Source: Streptomyces hygroscopicus subsp. hygroscopicus
GTDB taxonomy: Bacteria; Actinomycetota; Actinomycetes; Streptomycetales; Streptomycetaceae
NCBI RefSeq assembly: GCF_030269125.1
Contig: NZ_BSSM01000013.1
Coordinates: 1 to 64,000, forward strand
Direction: 5' to 3'
Length of the DNA: 64,000 bases
The position numbers were made by a program, and so were the translations under genes. Numbering within the stretch: position 1 is the stretch's first letter; each line of letters starts with the position of its first letter. Below, one piece after another: positions 7,701 to 15,251 of the stretch. The notes under the pieces are model-generated. The model saw only the letters and a program-made list of their open reading frames with translations, was not told where the DNA came from and ran no database searches.

Positions 7701-9207
7701 CGGCGGCGGCGCGCTCCGGCGTCTGGAAGCGCGGCTCGGCGAACACCGGCGCCTGGAAGACGGCGACGGCCGGACGCGCGGGCCGGCGCGAGCCCTCCTC
7801 GGCCCCGGCGGCGCGCGCGGGCTCGGAGAACCCGGACGCGGGGCGCACGGCCCGGCGCCGGGCTCGACGCGGGGCGGCGCTCTCGGCGGCCCCGGCCGCC
7901 TCGGCGGCGGCGACGGGCACGCTCTCGACGGCCGGCGCGGGCTCGGTGGTGTGCGTGGTGACGGGAACCTCCGGGGTGTGCGCGGCCTCGGCAGCGGGGG
8001 TGCTCTCGGGCGCGGTGACCCGGCGGGTGGCGCGACGGCGGGGACGACGGGGGGCGGCGTCCTCGTCGGGGGCCGGGGCGGCGGGCTCAGTGACCGGGGC
8101 CGGAGCCTCGGCCTCCGGCTCGGCGACCGGGGCCTCGGCGGCCGGGGTCTCCTCGGCGGCCTTCGGCGCGCCGGCGGGCGCGGAGGCCCGGCGGGTGGCG
8201 CGGCGGCGGGGACGCGCGGGGGCGGCCTCGGCGGCGGGCTCCTCGGCGGCCGTCACGGCCCCGGAAGCGTCCTCGACCGTGGCCCGGACGACCGTCTCGG
8301 CGGCCTCGGCGGACTCGGGCGAGCCGGCGGGCGCGGCGACGCGGCGGGTGGCCCGACGGCGGGTCCGGGGGGCGGGAGCGGCCTCTTCCGGCTCGGGGGC
8401 CGCTTCGGCGGCGACCGGCACGGCGGCCTCCGCGCTCTCCACGGCCTCGGCCACCTCGGCGGCGGGCGCCCCGGCGGGCGCGGACGCACGACGCGTGGCA
8501 CGACGGCGCGGACGCGCGGCGGGCGCCTCCTCGACGGTCCCCGCCTCGGCGGCAGCGGTCTCGGCGGCCGGTACGACGGTCTCGGGCGTCTCGGCGGCCG
8601 GTACGACGGTCTCGGGCGTCTCGGCGACCGGTACGACGGTCTCGGCGGTGGGCGCGGCGGCCCGACGGGTGGTGCGACGGCGGGGACGCGCGGCGGGCGC
8701 CTCCTCCTCGGCCGGGGCCTCCGCCTCGGCCGCGCTCGGCGTCGCGACGCTGCGCGTGGCCCGGCGGCGTACGCGACGCGGGGCGGCGTCCTCGCCGACA
8801 ACGACCTCGCCACCCTCGGCGACCTCGGCGGCCGGGGCCGGCGCGACGGTCTCGGCGGGCTCCGCCGTCTCGGTGGTGGCGGGCGCCCCGGCGGGCGCGG
8901 ACGCGCGGCGGGTGGCACGGCGGCGCGGTCGCGCGGCGGGGGCGGCCTCCTCGGCCACCTGGGCCGCCGCGGCCTCCTCCGTGTCCACGGCCGTGGCCGC
9001 GGCAGCGGCCTCCTCGGCCTCGACCGCCTCGTCGGTCTCCTCCGTCTGCGCGGCCGGTATGGCCGGGACGGTGACCTCGGCGGGCGCCTCGCCCGCGACG
9101 GGCGGACCCGCGGGGCGAGAGGCGGCACGGCGACGCCTGCGCGGCGGCAGGGTGTCGCTCGGTGTGTTCAGTTCGGAACCCTCGGTGGGTTCGGTCGGCT
9201 CGAGCAT
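4732..9207 (-). CDS. rne: Ribonuclease E/G (RNase ES type) with long low-complexity arms
   Basis: 1491 aa. The conserved catalytic core lies in the middle (about residues 735-1140): an S1-like segment (GNVYLGKVQNVLPSMEAAFI), the RNase E fold, metal-site aspartates in VIDVNTGKFTG and IIVIDFIDM, and the zinc-link-like CVHCNGRG. This is the endoribonuclease that processes rRNA and turns over mRNA. As in Streptomyces RNase ES the core sits between an N-terminal arm and a C-terminal arm. The N-terminal arm of about 730 residues is Ala/Glu-rich with many copies of a basic RRRATRRxSAPAG unit. The C-terminus repeats AAKKT, like a histone H1 tail. The arms probably bind RNA and partners such as PNPase. 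In-frame 30-bp duplications occur near 8575-8650. Confidence 0.95.
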   Translation of the reverse strand: MLEPTEPTEGSELNTPSDTLPPRRRRRAASRPAGPPVAGEAPAEVTVPAIPAAQTEETDEAVEAEEAAAAATAVDTEEAAAAQVAEEAAPAARPRRRATRRASAPAGAPATTETAEPAETVAPAPAAEVAEGGEVVVGEDAAPRRVRRRATRSVATPSAAEAEAPAEEEAPAARPRRRTTRRAAAPTAETVVPVAETPETVVPAAETPETVVPAAETAAAEAGTVEEAPAARPRRRATRRASAPAGAPAAEVAEAVESAEAAVPVAAEAAPEPEEAAPAPRTRRRATRRVAAPAGSPESAEAAETVVRATVEDASGAVTAAEEPAAEAAPARPRRRATRRASAPAGAPKAAEETPAAEAPVAEPEAEAPAPVTEPAAPAPDEDAAPRRPRRRATRRVTAPESTPAAEAAHTPEVPVTTHTTEPAPAVESVPVAAAEAAGAAESAAPRRARRRAVRPASGFSEPARAAGAEEGSRRPARPAVAVFQAPVFAEPRFQTPERAAAEAAAEAVEPVQPAEPEESPEYAEERAETGSRRRRRRRAERVEEAPTAEAVVEDEDEGEDEEPESAEGEGEDAEGYEESSSRRRRRRGGRRRRRGDAAEGEGAEDGTEDLAAEQAAQDAEDTAEQEEDDEEEARGEEPGGSSAGSRRRRRRRRRAGDTSVDTEPSSDDPERTVVKVREPRKQSEPSDEVQSIKGSTRLEAKKQRRREGREQGRRRVPIITEAEFLARREAVERVMVVRQHGERTQIGVLEDNVLVEHYVNKEQSTSYVGNVYLGKVQNVLPSMEAAFIDIGKGRNAVLYAGEVNFEALGMGNGPRRIETALKSGQSVLVQVTKDPIGHKGARLTSQVSLPGRYLVYVPEGSMTGISRKLPDTERARLKTILKKIVPEDAGVIVRTAAEGASEDELRRDVERLQAQWEDIQKKAKSGNAPTLLYGEPDMTVRVVRDIFNEDFSKVIVSGDDAWGTIHGYVAHVAPDLAGRLSRWTSEVDVFATYRIDEQLAKALDRKVWLPSGGSLVIDRTEAMVVIDVNTGKFTGQGGNLEETVTRNNLEAAEEIVRQLRLRDLGGIIVIDFIDMVLESNRDLVLRRLLECLGRDRTKHQVAEVTSLGLVQMTRKRVGQGLLESFSETCVHCNGRGVIVHLEQPGSGGGGGGKRKKRGRGGEGQEQPHEHVHETAAVAEPEIETAAEVAAEIAEPVALAAPGFAPDEELYSSVAEAEAAAGRGRTRRRASRRASAPAGAPRAEKSARKAAARAKDGEEAVEPTAQEVTAEEAAARPVRPEPAAEALAEPVAAEDQVVPAPEAAEEAAPKGRTRRRATRKVSAPAGSPAGAEAAVVTVAETAPAAPVAEPAAEEPPAPAESAAPARPRRRAVRQAAAPTASEETAVVVVPAAASEAAAEAPAGEVPAVEAPAGEAPVEEGSAEEVPAPAKKTARKAAKKATAKKAATKKTAAKKTAAKKTAAKKTTAKKAAATKTAAAKKAAATKQSTSVD

Positions 9208-9468
9208 GCGGGCGGTTCTCCCGTCAGGCTCCCGGGCGCCGCGCCTGGTCCGGCACCGGCCCGAAGGGGCCGTCCGCCGGTGACGTCCGCGGCCCGCGCG
9301 ATGCGCGGTGGCCGCCGTCCGGGGCGCGGGCGCCGCACGGGAGCACTCTGTGTCCTGTCTCGCCGGTTCCGTACGCCTTGTCGGTACGGCCTGGCGAAAG
9401 TCTTCTGGTCGGTGCGCTGCCCGACCCAGGTGGCTCCCGAGTACGAGGGCGGCGCTACGACGTCCGTC

Positions 9469-10245
9469 CTACGCGGGACCTTCCGGCATCGGCGCCGTCG
9501 CGGCGGCAGCCGGCGCGGCCGTCAGGGCCTTGGCTGCCTCGCGGTCGGGCGCGAGCGGGTCGGTCACCGTGCCGGTCTCTTCATCGAACAGCCCCTGCGC
9601 CAGCCTGGTCACCGCTGCGGGGACCGGCGGCGCCAGGTCGGCCACGGCGCGGAGACCGGACAGGACGTCGTCGGGTCGTACGGCAGGCGTCACGTGCCGA
9701 ACAACCAGCCGCAGTATCGCACAGGGCTGGTCGGTCGGCCCATCAGCCGGTGCGCCGTGCGCCTCGAGGCTCGCCACGGCCGGGCGGGCGTCGAAGGTGC
9801 GCACACCGTTCTTGGTCATGCGCTGCACCTCGACGGACCCGGCCCCGTTGAAGGCCTCGACCGCGCGCTCCGCGTCGGCCGGATCGACTCCGGCCAGCCT
9901 GAGCTCCCAGACGGAAGCCGTCAGCCGGTCGGCGAGACCCGAGGTGTGCGCCTCGACCGCGTCGACGATGTCGAGGCCGGTGGGCAGCGACTCATCGAGG
10001 AGGACGCGCAGTTTCCCGGGGTCGCGCGGCGCGGTGAGCGCGATCTCCAGGTACTCCGCCTCACTGCCGGTGCCGGTGGGTGCGGCATTGGCATACGACA
10101 CCTTCGGGTGCGGCGTGAATCCGGCCGAGTACGCCATGGGCACCTCGGCGCGGCGCAGCGCACGCTCGAAGGCGCGCTGGAAGTCTCGGTGGCTGGTGAA
10201 CCTCAGGCGGCCGCGCTTGGTGTAGCGCAGTCGAATGCGCTGCAC
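9469..10245 (-). CDS. TIGR03936 family radical-SAM-associated protein
   Basis: 258 aa from a GTG at 10245. The sequence RIRLRYTKRGRLRFTSHRDF, then SAGFTPHPKVSYANA, is diagnostic of this conserved actinobacterial and firmicute family, which usually sits directly after the TIGR03960 radical SAM gene and is sometimes fused to it. The molecular function is unknown. Here the partner is more than 9 kb upstream because three host genes and a mobile element intervene. The GTG at 10245 has no clear ribosome site. Reading upstream in frame gives LGKRQPEGPPPAPA with a CTG at 10285-10287 preceded by AAGGACAGG, so the true start may be a CTG and the protein 272 aa. Confidence 0.85.
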   Translation of the reverse strand: MQRIRLRYTKRGRLRFTSHRDFQRAFERALRRAEVPMAYSAGFTPHPKVSYANAAPTGTGSEAEYLEIALTAPRDPGKLRVLLDESLPTGLDIVDAVEAHTSGLADRLTASVWELRLAGVDPADAERAVEAFNGAGSVEVQRMTKNGVRTFDARPAVASLEAHGAPADGPTDQPCAILRLVVRHVTPAVRPDDVLSGLRAVADLAPPVPAAVTRLAQGLFDEETGTVTDPLAPDREAAKALTAAPAAAATAPMPEGPA

Positions 10246-10411
10246 CGCGGGTGCGGGCGGCGGGCCTTCGGGCTGTCGCTTGCCCAGTGTCCTGTCCTTC
10301 GTGAGAGCGGTTGTACTCCTACCAAGAGTACGTGCCGCGAGGCGCGGAGGTTCCCGTCGTGTCGGCGGGGGCGGGACGGGGCGGTCCGGTTACCCTTCAC
10401 AGCCACCCCCT

Positions 10412-11392
10412 TTGATCATTTTGCCCCCTTCCGAACGATCCCCGGAGGGTACGACGGCGGAGAACCGCGGCCGGCGCCTGCTCAGGGCCCTCACCTTCTG
10501 GCTGCGTCCTGCGTTCACGCTGCGGGTGCTGAGCCGGTTCCAGCGGATCGCGGGCTTCGACCGCTCCATGGCCCTGGCGTCCAGCGCCCTGACCGCGCTG
10601 GTGCCGCTGGCGATCATCGGCGCGGCGGTGCTGACCAGCGTCGGTTCGTACGACATCGCACAGCACCTCGTCTCGCGGTACGGCCTGACGGGCGAGGGCG
10701 CCGCGGCGGTCGAGTCGCTCTTCGCCCCGGACCAGGAGAAGGCGGACGTCAGCGTCGTCGGCGTGCTGTTCCTGGCGGTCTCGGCGCTGAGCTTCACCCG
10801 CGCCCTGCAACGCCTGTTCGAGCAGACGTGGGAGCTGAGGTCCCTCAGCGTGCGCAACACCCGCAACGGCCTCGGCTGGCTGCTCTCCGGCGCCTGCTAC
10901 ATGGGGGTCAGCGGCCTGATCCACTCCCTGCCGAGCGAGGGCCGGGCGCATCTGGTCAGCACGGCGGCCGAAGTGCCGGTGACGGCGGTCTTCCTCGTCT
11001 GGAGCGGCGTCCTGCTGTCCGCGCGCCGCGTCGCCTGGCGCGACCTGATCCCCTTCGGCGTCACCGGCGCCGTGGCCATCGGCCTCTACTCCGTGGGCGC
11101 GACGCTCTACCTCCCCCGCCTCTTCAACACCTCCGCCCAGCGCTACGGCGTCGTCGGCGCCGTCTTCGCCATGATCTCCGCCCTCTTCGCGGTCATGCTC
11201 TGCATCGTCGGCGCCTCCGTCGTCGGCCGCGAGGTCCGCGACGAACTCACCCGCATCTCCCACGGCGAACGCACCCCCGACGACGAGGTCCGCCGCCAGT
11301 GGGACGCCATGGTCGACCAGGCACGCTCACGCTGGCGCACGGCCCGCGGCCAGGTCACCCGCCGGCACCCCGAGCCCCCGCCGGACGACTGA
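10412..11392 (+). CDS. YihY/BrkB-family inner-membrane protein
   Basis: About 326 aa if the TTG at 10412 is used. The start is uncertain because no strong ribosome site precedes any in-frame start between 10235 and 10440. The sequence has five or six hydrophobic segments: ASSALTALVPLAIIGAAVL, the segment around SVVGVLFLAVSALSFTRAL, FLVWSGVLLS, and VVGAVFAMISALFAVMLCIV. The family signature RxLQRLFEQTWELR-like region follows the second. These proteins were once called ribonuclease BN but are now considered membrane proteins of unknown role. It is divergent from TIGR03936 and stands alone. Confidence 0.8.
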   Translation: MIILPPSERSPEGTTAENRGRRLLRALTFWLRPAFTLRVLSRFQRIAGFDRSMALASSALTALVPLAIIGAAVLTSVGSYDIAQHLVSRYGLTGEGAAAVESLFAPDQEKADVSVVGVLFLAVSALSFTRALQRLFEQTWELRSLSVRNTRNGLGWLLSGACYMGVSGLIHSLPSEGRAHLVSTAAEVPVTAVFLVWSGVLLSARRVAWRDLIPFGVTGAVAIGLYSVGATLYLPRLFNTSAQRYGVVGAVFAMISALFAVMLCIVGASVVGREVRDELTRISHGERTPDDEVRRQWDAMVDQARSRWRTARGQVTRRHPEPPPDD

Positions 11393-11553
11393 GCCGCCAG
11401 GCGGGGGTCCAAGGGACCTCCCCCGTCCGGCCGCGCCCCGGTCAGGGCGCCCCCGCTCCACGAGGCGTCCTCCCGGAGCACGGAGGAACCTCCGCCCGAG
11501 CCCGAGAGCACGGCCCGGACAGCGTTCCGCCCCCGTTCATCCGCCGTCGCCGG

Positions 11554-12129
11554 TCACGCGCTCGGCGCCTCGGTGTCGGCTTCCCCGGTGTCCGGCGCCG
11601 GCGTGTCGGGAACCTCGGTGCTCGGCACCTCGGTGCTGGGTGCCTCCGGGTCGGGTGCCTCGGTGTCCGGTGCCTCGGTGGTCGGCGGCGCGGTCGGTGT
11701 GTCGGGTGCCTCGGTGGTCGGCGGCGCGGTGGGCGTGTCCGGTGCCTCGGTGGTCGGCGGCGCGGTGGGCGTGTCCGGTGCCTTGGTGGTCGGCGGCGCC
11801 GTCGGGCTCGGAGGTGTGGTCGGCGCGGTCGGGCTCGGCGGAAGCGGCGGGACCGGCGGCAGGTTGTTCACGACGATGATGGTCGTGTTCTGGGGCGGCG
11901 AGGTGACCACCACGTAGACGACGCGGTTTTTCACCCTGCGCGCACAGTGCCACCTCTGCCGCTCATTGCGGACCTTGTAGCAGACCAGCTTGTCGGGCGT
12001 GGCCGGTGCGACGTGCGAGGTGCGCGGTGACGCGCCGACGTCGCTCGCGGAGATCCCCCAGGCCCCCAAAGCCAGGCAGGAGGAGGCTGTCACTGCGACA
12101 CCGATGTTCCGGAAGAGCCGCTTGGCCAT
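11554..12129 (-). CDS. Secreted protein with Pro/Thr/Ala tandem repeats
   Basis: 191 aa from ATG 12129, where GGGGTGAG acts as ribosome site; a GTG nine bases upstream is an alternative. A signal peptide (basic AKRLFRN, then the hydrophobic VAVTASSCLALGAWGISAS) is followed by a short two-Cys segment (LVCYKVRNERQRWHC) and a hydrophobic beta-like stretch VVYVVVTSPPQNTTIIVV. The C-terminal half is unstructured and made of a 12-residue repeat (PDTPTAPPTTEA) encoded by near-identical 36-bp units at roughly 11680-11800. No LPXTG sorting signal is present. It looks like an exported or wall-spanning protein. The function is unknown. Confidence 0.75.
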   Translation of the reverse strand: MAKRLFRNIGVAVTASSCLALGAWGISASDVGASPRTSHVAPATPDKLVCYKVRNERQRWHCARRVKNRVVYVVVTSPPQNTTIIVVNNLPPVPPLPPSPTAPTTPPSPTAPPTTKAPDTPTAPPTTEAPDTPTAPPTTEAPDTPTAPPTTEAPDTEAPDPEAPSTEVPSTEVPDTPAPDTGEADTEAPSA

Positions 12130-12268
12130 GCTGCTCACCCCAATCTCGGAGCGATCTGGACTGCGCCCGTCAAGGGCACCGGCAGGGCGACGCCCCGCCG
12201 CACACCCAAGCGTCAGTCCGCGCCCATCGGGGAACCAGGGGCAGAAACCACCGGCCGGGTGGGCGGAA

Positions 12269-12901
12269 TTACCCCTCTCCCGCGAGCTCTCCGGCCGCTC
12301 CTTGCAAGAGCGCCAGCCGCGTGAGGTCGGCCCTGCGACGGAAACCCGTCTTGCTTCCGAGCCGGTCGAGATGGGAATGAACCGTGTGCTCGCTGATGTT
12401 CAGCTTGGAGGCGATCTCGCGGTCGGTGGCACCGCTCGCGACGAGTTCCAGGATCTGCCTCTCACGATCCGTGATGCGCAGACCTCGCTTGTGCGGAGTC
12501 CGGTCGTCGAGAACGGTGGAGAAATGACTGCGACCGGACGCGACGGCACGGATCGCTGTCAACAACTCAGCCTCCCCGACGTGTTGGCTGAGATACCCGC
12601 GAGCACCCGCTTCGATGAAGAGCAGGAGCTCCTCGGTCTGCGCCGCGGAGGCCGACAGCACGACGACCTTGTGCCCCCGCTCGTGTAACTCCGTGACCAG
12701 CTTGCACGCGTCCCTGACCGGCGCCTGGGTATGGAGCAGGACGACGTCTGCGTCCGCCGGGCACTCGGCGCGCCGCGGATCCGAGTTGCCGACAGAGGCC
12801 ACCCTCTCCAGGTCCGGCGCGGTGTCGAGCACGTGCGAAAGGCCGCGCAGAAGAATCGGACCGTCGGAAATGATCGCTACGTACGTCGATTGTGCGCTCA
12901 T
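12269..12901 (-). CDS. Atypical NarL/LuxR-type response regulator lacking the phospho-acceptor Asp
   Basis: 210 aa from ATG 12901. An N-terminal receiver-like domain is followed by a LuxR helix-turn-helix (LRITDRERQILELVASGATD, then REIASKLNISEHTVHSHL). In the receiver the acidic pair is reduced to SDG (residues 12-14), and the normal DLRMP phosphorylation aspartate is replaced by His57 in VVLLHTQAP. It is therefore unlikely to be switched by a classical kinase, and no kinase gene is nearby. Such orphan regulators in Streptomyces may respond to ligands or protein partners. It may control the secreted repeat protein downstream on the same strand. Confidence 0.85.
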   Translation of the reverse strand: MSAQSTYVAIISDGPILLRGLSHVLDTAPDLERVASVGNSDPRRAECPADADVVLLHTQAPVRDACKLVTELHERGHKVVVLSASAAQTEELLLFIEAGARGYLSQHVGEAELLTAIRAVASGRSHFSTVLDDRTPHKRGLRITDRERQILELVASGATDREIASKLNISEHTVHSHLDRLGSKTGFRRRADLTRLALLQGAAGELAGEG

Positions 12902-13032
12902 CGGGGTTCCCGTGGATAGGGGCACCGGCCATGCGGGGACCGCGGGCCTGGGCAACTGGCGATTCGACAGCGTCACCTCAAGAATCGCCGCTGCGCGGCT
13001 GACCGGCATGCTGCGCTAGCCCGTACGGGAAA

Positions 13033-13072
13033 AGGAGGAGCCCATGGCCGTCGGCGGCCATGGGCTCCTCCT
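13033..13072 (-). terminator. Perfect 17-bp terminator hairpin
   Basis: AGGAGGAGCCCATGGCC (13033-13049) and its exact complement (13056-13072) with a 6-base loop. It stops minus-strand transcription before the regulator gene. Before the mobile element inserted, it stood just downstream of the TIGR03960 radical SAM gene, so it is probably that gene's original terminator. Confidence 0.8.
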
Positions 13073-13109
13073 CACGCCGTCGGCGACTCACCCGCCGATC
13101 GAGGCCCCG

Positions 13110-13222
13110 TCACCTCAGTGCGCGTGACCGCTCGAAGCGGGCGCAGGCCCCGCGTTCTTGACCGTCAGGGGCAGCAACTTCTTGCCCGTCGGGCCGATTT
13201 GGATGTGGGTGTCCATCTGCGG
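13110..13222. repeat. Left attachment-site duplication (3' end of TIGR03960 gene)
   Basis: On the minus strand this copy encodes PQMDTHIQIGPTGKKLLPLT then VKNAGPAPASSGHAH and a stop, the C-terminus of the radical SAM protein but without the rest of the gene. It aligns without gaps to 19690-19802 (offset 6580), differing at 13 of 113 positions by my hand count. Longest identical runs are 17 bases. It is the displaced host 3' end at one border of the integrated element. Confidence 0.8.
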
Positions 13223-13261
13223 CCATTCACCAACGGACCTAAAACCGCTACCGTGCTGGTC

Positions 13262-14896
13262 ATGGGGAAGCGAACGAGGACCCGCGCGGCAACTGACCGC
13301 GCTCAGTACACGGTTGAGACTGAGTGGACGGAGGCGGACTTAGCGCTCTTGGAGGAACTGAAGAGGGCGGAGGCACGCTTACCCGACGACGCCCCGCGGG
13401 CCCTGTTGTCCGTGCGACTCTCCGTCCTCACCGACGACACGACGTCACCTGTTCGTCAGGAACTCGATCTCCGAAAGCTGGCCCTGGAGCGCGGTTGTCG
13501 AGTGGTAGGGGTGGCGAGCGATCTCAACGTGTCAGCCACGAAGGTTCCGCCGTGGAAGCGCAAGGAGCTCGGGGACTGGCTCAACAACCGGGCACCAGAG
13601 TTCGACGAGATCCTTTTCTGGAAGCTGGACCGCTTCGTCCGACGGCTCACCGACCTCAGCACCATGATCGACTGGTGTCTGAAGTACGGCAAGAACCTCG
13701 TCTCCAAGAACGACTCGATCGACCTGACCACGACGGCCGGGAAGATCATGGTGACGATCATCGGTGGTATCGCCGAGATCGAGGCAGCCAACACGAGCAC
13801 ACGCGTAGCCAGCCTCTGGGACTACACGAAGACTCAGGGTGAGTGGCTTGTAGGCAAGCCCGCGTATGGATACGAGACAGCGGAGGACGGGGACGGCCGA
13901 GTCGTACTCGCCATCAACCCGGATGCGTACCGGGCACTGCACTGGTGCCGGAAAGCCGCCATGCGCGTCAAGCCGGCGTCAGCGCGGCGCATGGCCAAGG
14001 TTCTCGTACGAGCCAGTCTCTGCGGGCCAGGGCTTACGGCCTCAACACTGCTCCGGCGCCTCAGGAACCCAGCCCTCATGGGCTACCGGGTAGAGGAGGA
14101 CAAGAACGGAGGCGTACGCCGCTCGAAGATCGTCCTCGGCAGCGACGCTCAGCCCATCCGTGTGGCCGAACCGATCTTCACCGAGGAGGAGTACGACAGC
14201 CTTCAGAAGGCCCTGGACCACAGAGCGAAGGACCAGCCCACACGGCGTCCCGGCGGTGCGACGAAGTTCCTCGGCGTACTGATCTGCCATGACTGCCGCT
14301 CGAACATGACCGTGCAGAAGAACCGGGTCGCTGGACGGTCGTACTCGTACTTGCGGTGCGGCAAGTGCAAAGCCGGAGGACACGGCGCCCCTAACCCCGA
14401 CGAGATCTACGGCAAGCTCGTGGACGACGTTCTGAGGGTCCTGGGTGACGAGCCTGTCATGACACGCGAGTACCGACAGGGCGCCGAGGCCCGCAAGGAG
14501 CTACAGCGGCTGGAGCAGTCGATCAGCTACTACATGACTGGCTTGGAGCCCGGAGGCCGGTTCACGAAGACCCGCTTCACCAAGGAGAAGGCCGAGAAGA
14601 CGCTGGACGACCTCATCAAGCAGTTGGAGGCCATCGACCCGGAGTCCACGAAGGATCGATGGGTAGCCGTGCACAACGGCAAAACCTTCCGGCAGCACTG
14701 GGAAGAAGGCGGCATAGAGGCCATGGCCGCCGATCTGCTCAGGGTCGGCGTCAAGTGTGTGATCAAGCGGACCAGGGTGAAGGGGGTTCGCGCCCCTCAC
14801 ATCCACATGAAGCTCATGATCCCCAAAGACGTACGAGACCGGCTGATCATGAAAGAGGATGACTTCGCCAAAGGGGTCTGCCGCACGATCGGGTGA
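13262..14896 (+). CDS. int: Large serine recombinase (phage-type integrase)
   Basis: 544 aa from ATG 13262, immediately inside the left attachment repeat. The N-terminal resolvase domain has the nucleophile region LLSVRLSVLTDDTTSPVRQE and the arginine-rich FWKLDRFVRR and SKNDSIDLTTTAGKIMVTII motifs. A recombinase domain (LLRRLRNPALMGY) follows, then a zinc-ribbon with CHDC...CGKC and a coiled coil (QRLEQSISYY). This is the standard layout of enzymes such as phiC31 Int, which integrate circular DNA at attB without host factors and need a directionality factor to excise. No such factor is recognised here. Its position abutting the border and the duplicated host 3' end make it the enzyme responsible for insertion. 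Confidence 0.95.
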   Translation: MGKRTRTRAATDRAQYTVETEWTEADLALLEELKRAEARLPDDAPRALLSVRLSVLTDDTTSPVRQELDLRKLALERGCRVVGVASDLNVSATKVPPWKRKELGDWLNNRAPEFDEILFWKLDRFVRRLTDLSTMIDWCLKYGKNLVSKNDSIDLTTTAGKIMVTIIGGIAEIEAANTSTRVASLWDYTKTQGEWLVGKPAYGYETAEDGDGRVVLAINPDAYRALHWCRKAAMRVKPASARRMAKVLVRASLCGPGLTASTLLRRLRNPALMGYRVEEDKNGGVRRSKIVLGSDAQPIRVAEPIFTEEEYDSLQKALDHRAKDQPTRRPGGATKFLGVLICHDCRSNMTVQKNRVAGRSYSYLRCGKCKAGGHGAPNPDEIYGKLVDDVLRVLGDEPVMTREYRQGAEARKELQRLEQSISYYMTGLEPGGRFTKTRFTKEKAEKTLDDLIKQLEAIDPESTKDRWVAVHNGKTFRQHWEEGGIEAMAADLLRVGVKCVIKRTRVKGVRAPHIHMKLMIPKDVRDRLIMKEDDFAKGVCRTIG

Positions 14897-14942
14897 CATC
14901 TGAACTCGCTTGCCCTGTGGGGCGGGTGGGAAGGATGTCGCT

Positions 14943-15251
14943 GTGCCCAAGCCTTATCCGGAGGAGTTCCGCCAGGACGTCGTGCGGGTCGCGAGGAACC
15001 GAGGCCCGGGTGTGACGGTGGAGCAGGTGGCCACCGACTTCGGAGTCCATCCGATGACGTTGTGGAAATGGATGCGCCGCGCGGACATCGACGACGGAAC
15101 CAAGCCAGGGGTGACCAGTCAGGAGAGCGCGGAACTGCGGGAAGCGCGTCGGCGGATCAAGCTGCTGGAGCAGGAGAACGAGGTCCTGCGGCGGGCCGCG
15201 GCCTATCTGTCACAGGCGCATCTGCCGGGAAAAGGATCTACCCGCTCGTGA
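14943..15251 (+). CDS. IS3-family transposase OrfA
   Basis: 102 aa from a GTG at 14943. The sequence PKPYPEEFRQDVVRVARNRG, then VEQVATDFGVHPMTLWKWMR, is an HTH_Tnp_1 DNA-binding domain. ELREARRRIKLLEQENEVLR is the leucine zipper used for OrfA/OrfAB dimerisation. Its TGA overlaps the GTG of orfB (GTGA). A GGGAAAA slippery heptamer lies in the correct phase near its end, so OrfA alone and an OrfAB fusion can both be made. Confidence 0.9.
   Translation: MPKPYPEEFRQDVVRVARNRGPGVTVEQVATDFGVHPMTLWKWMRRADIDDGTKPGVTSQESAELREARRRIKLLEQENEVLRRAAAYLSQAHLPGKGSTRS
15227..15233 (+). other. Predicted -1 ribosomal frameshift site
   Basis: GGGAAAA read as G GGA AAA in the orfA frame is a canonical X XXY YYZ slippery heptamer. 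A -1 shift here enters exactly the orfB frame, upstream of the orfA stop, producing the OrfAB transposase. Confidence 0.65.

Noticed and set aside
4654..12030. 2458-aa plus-strand ORF spanning rne and neighbours
   Set aside because: It is the antisense shadow of rne and adjacent genes; the product is repetitive Gly/Arg/Leu sequence with no domain, and minus-strand frames encode clear conserved proteins.
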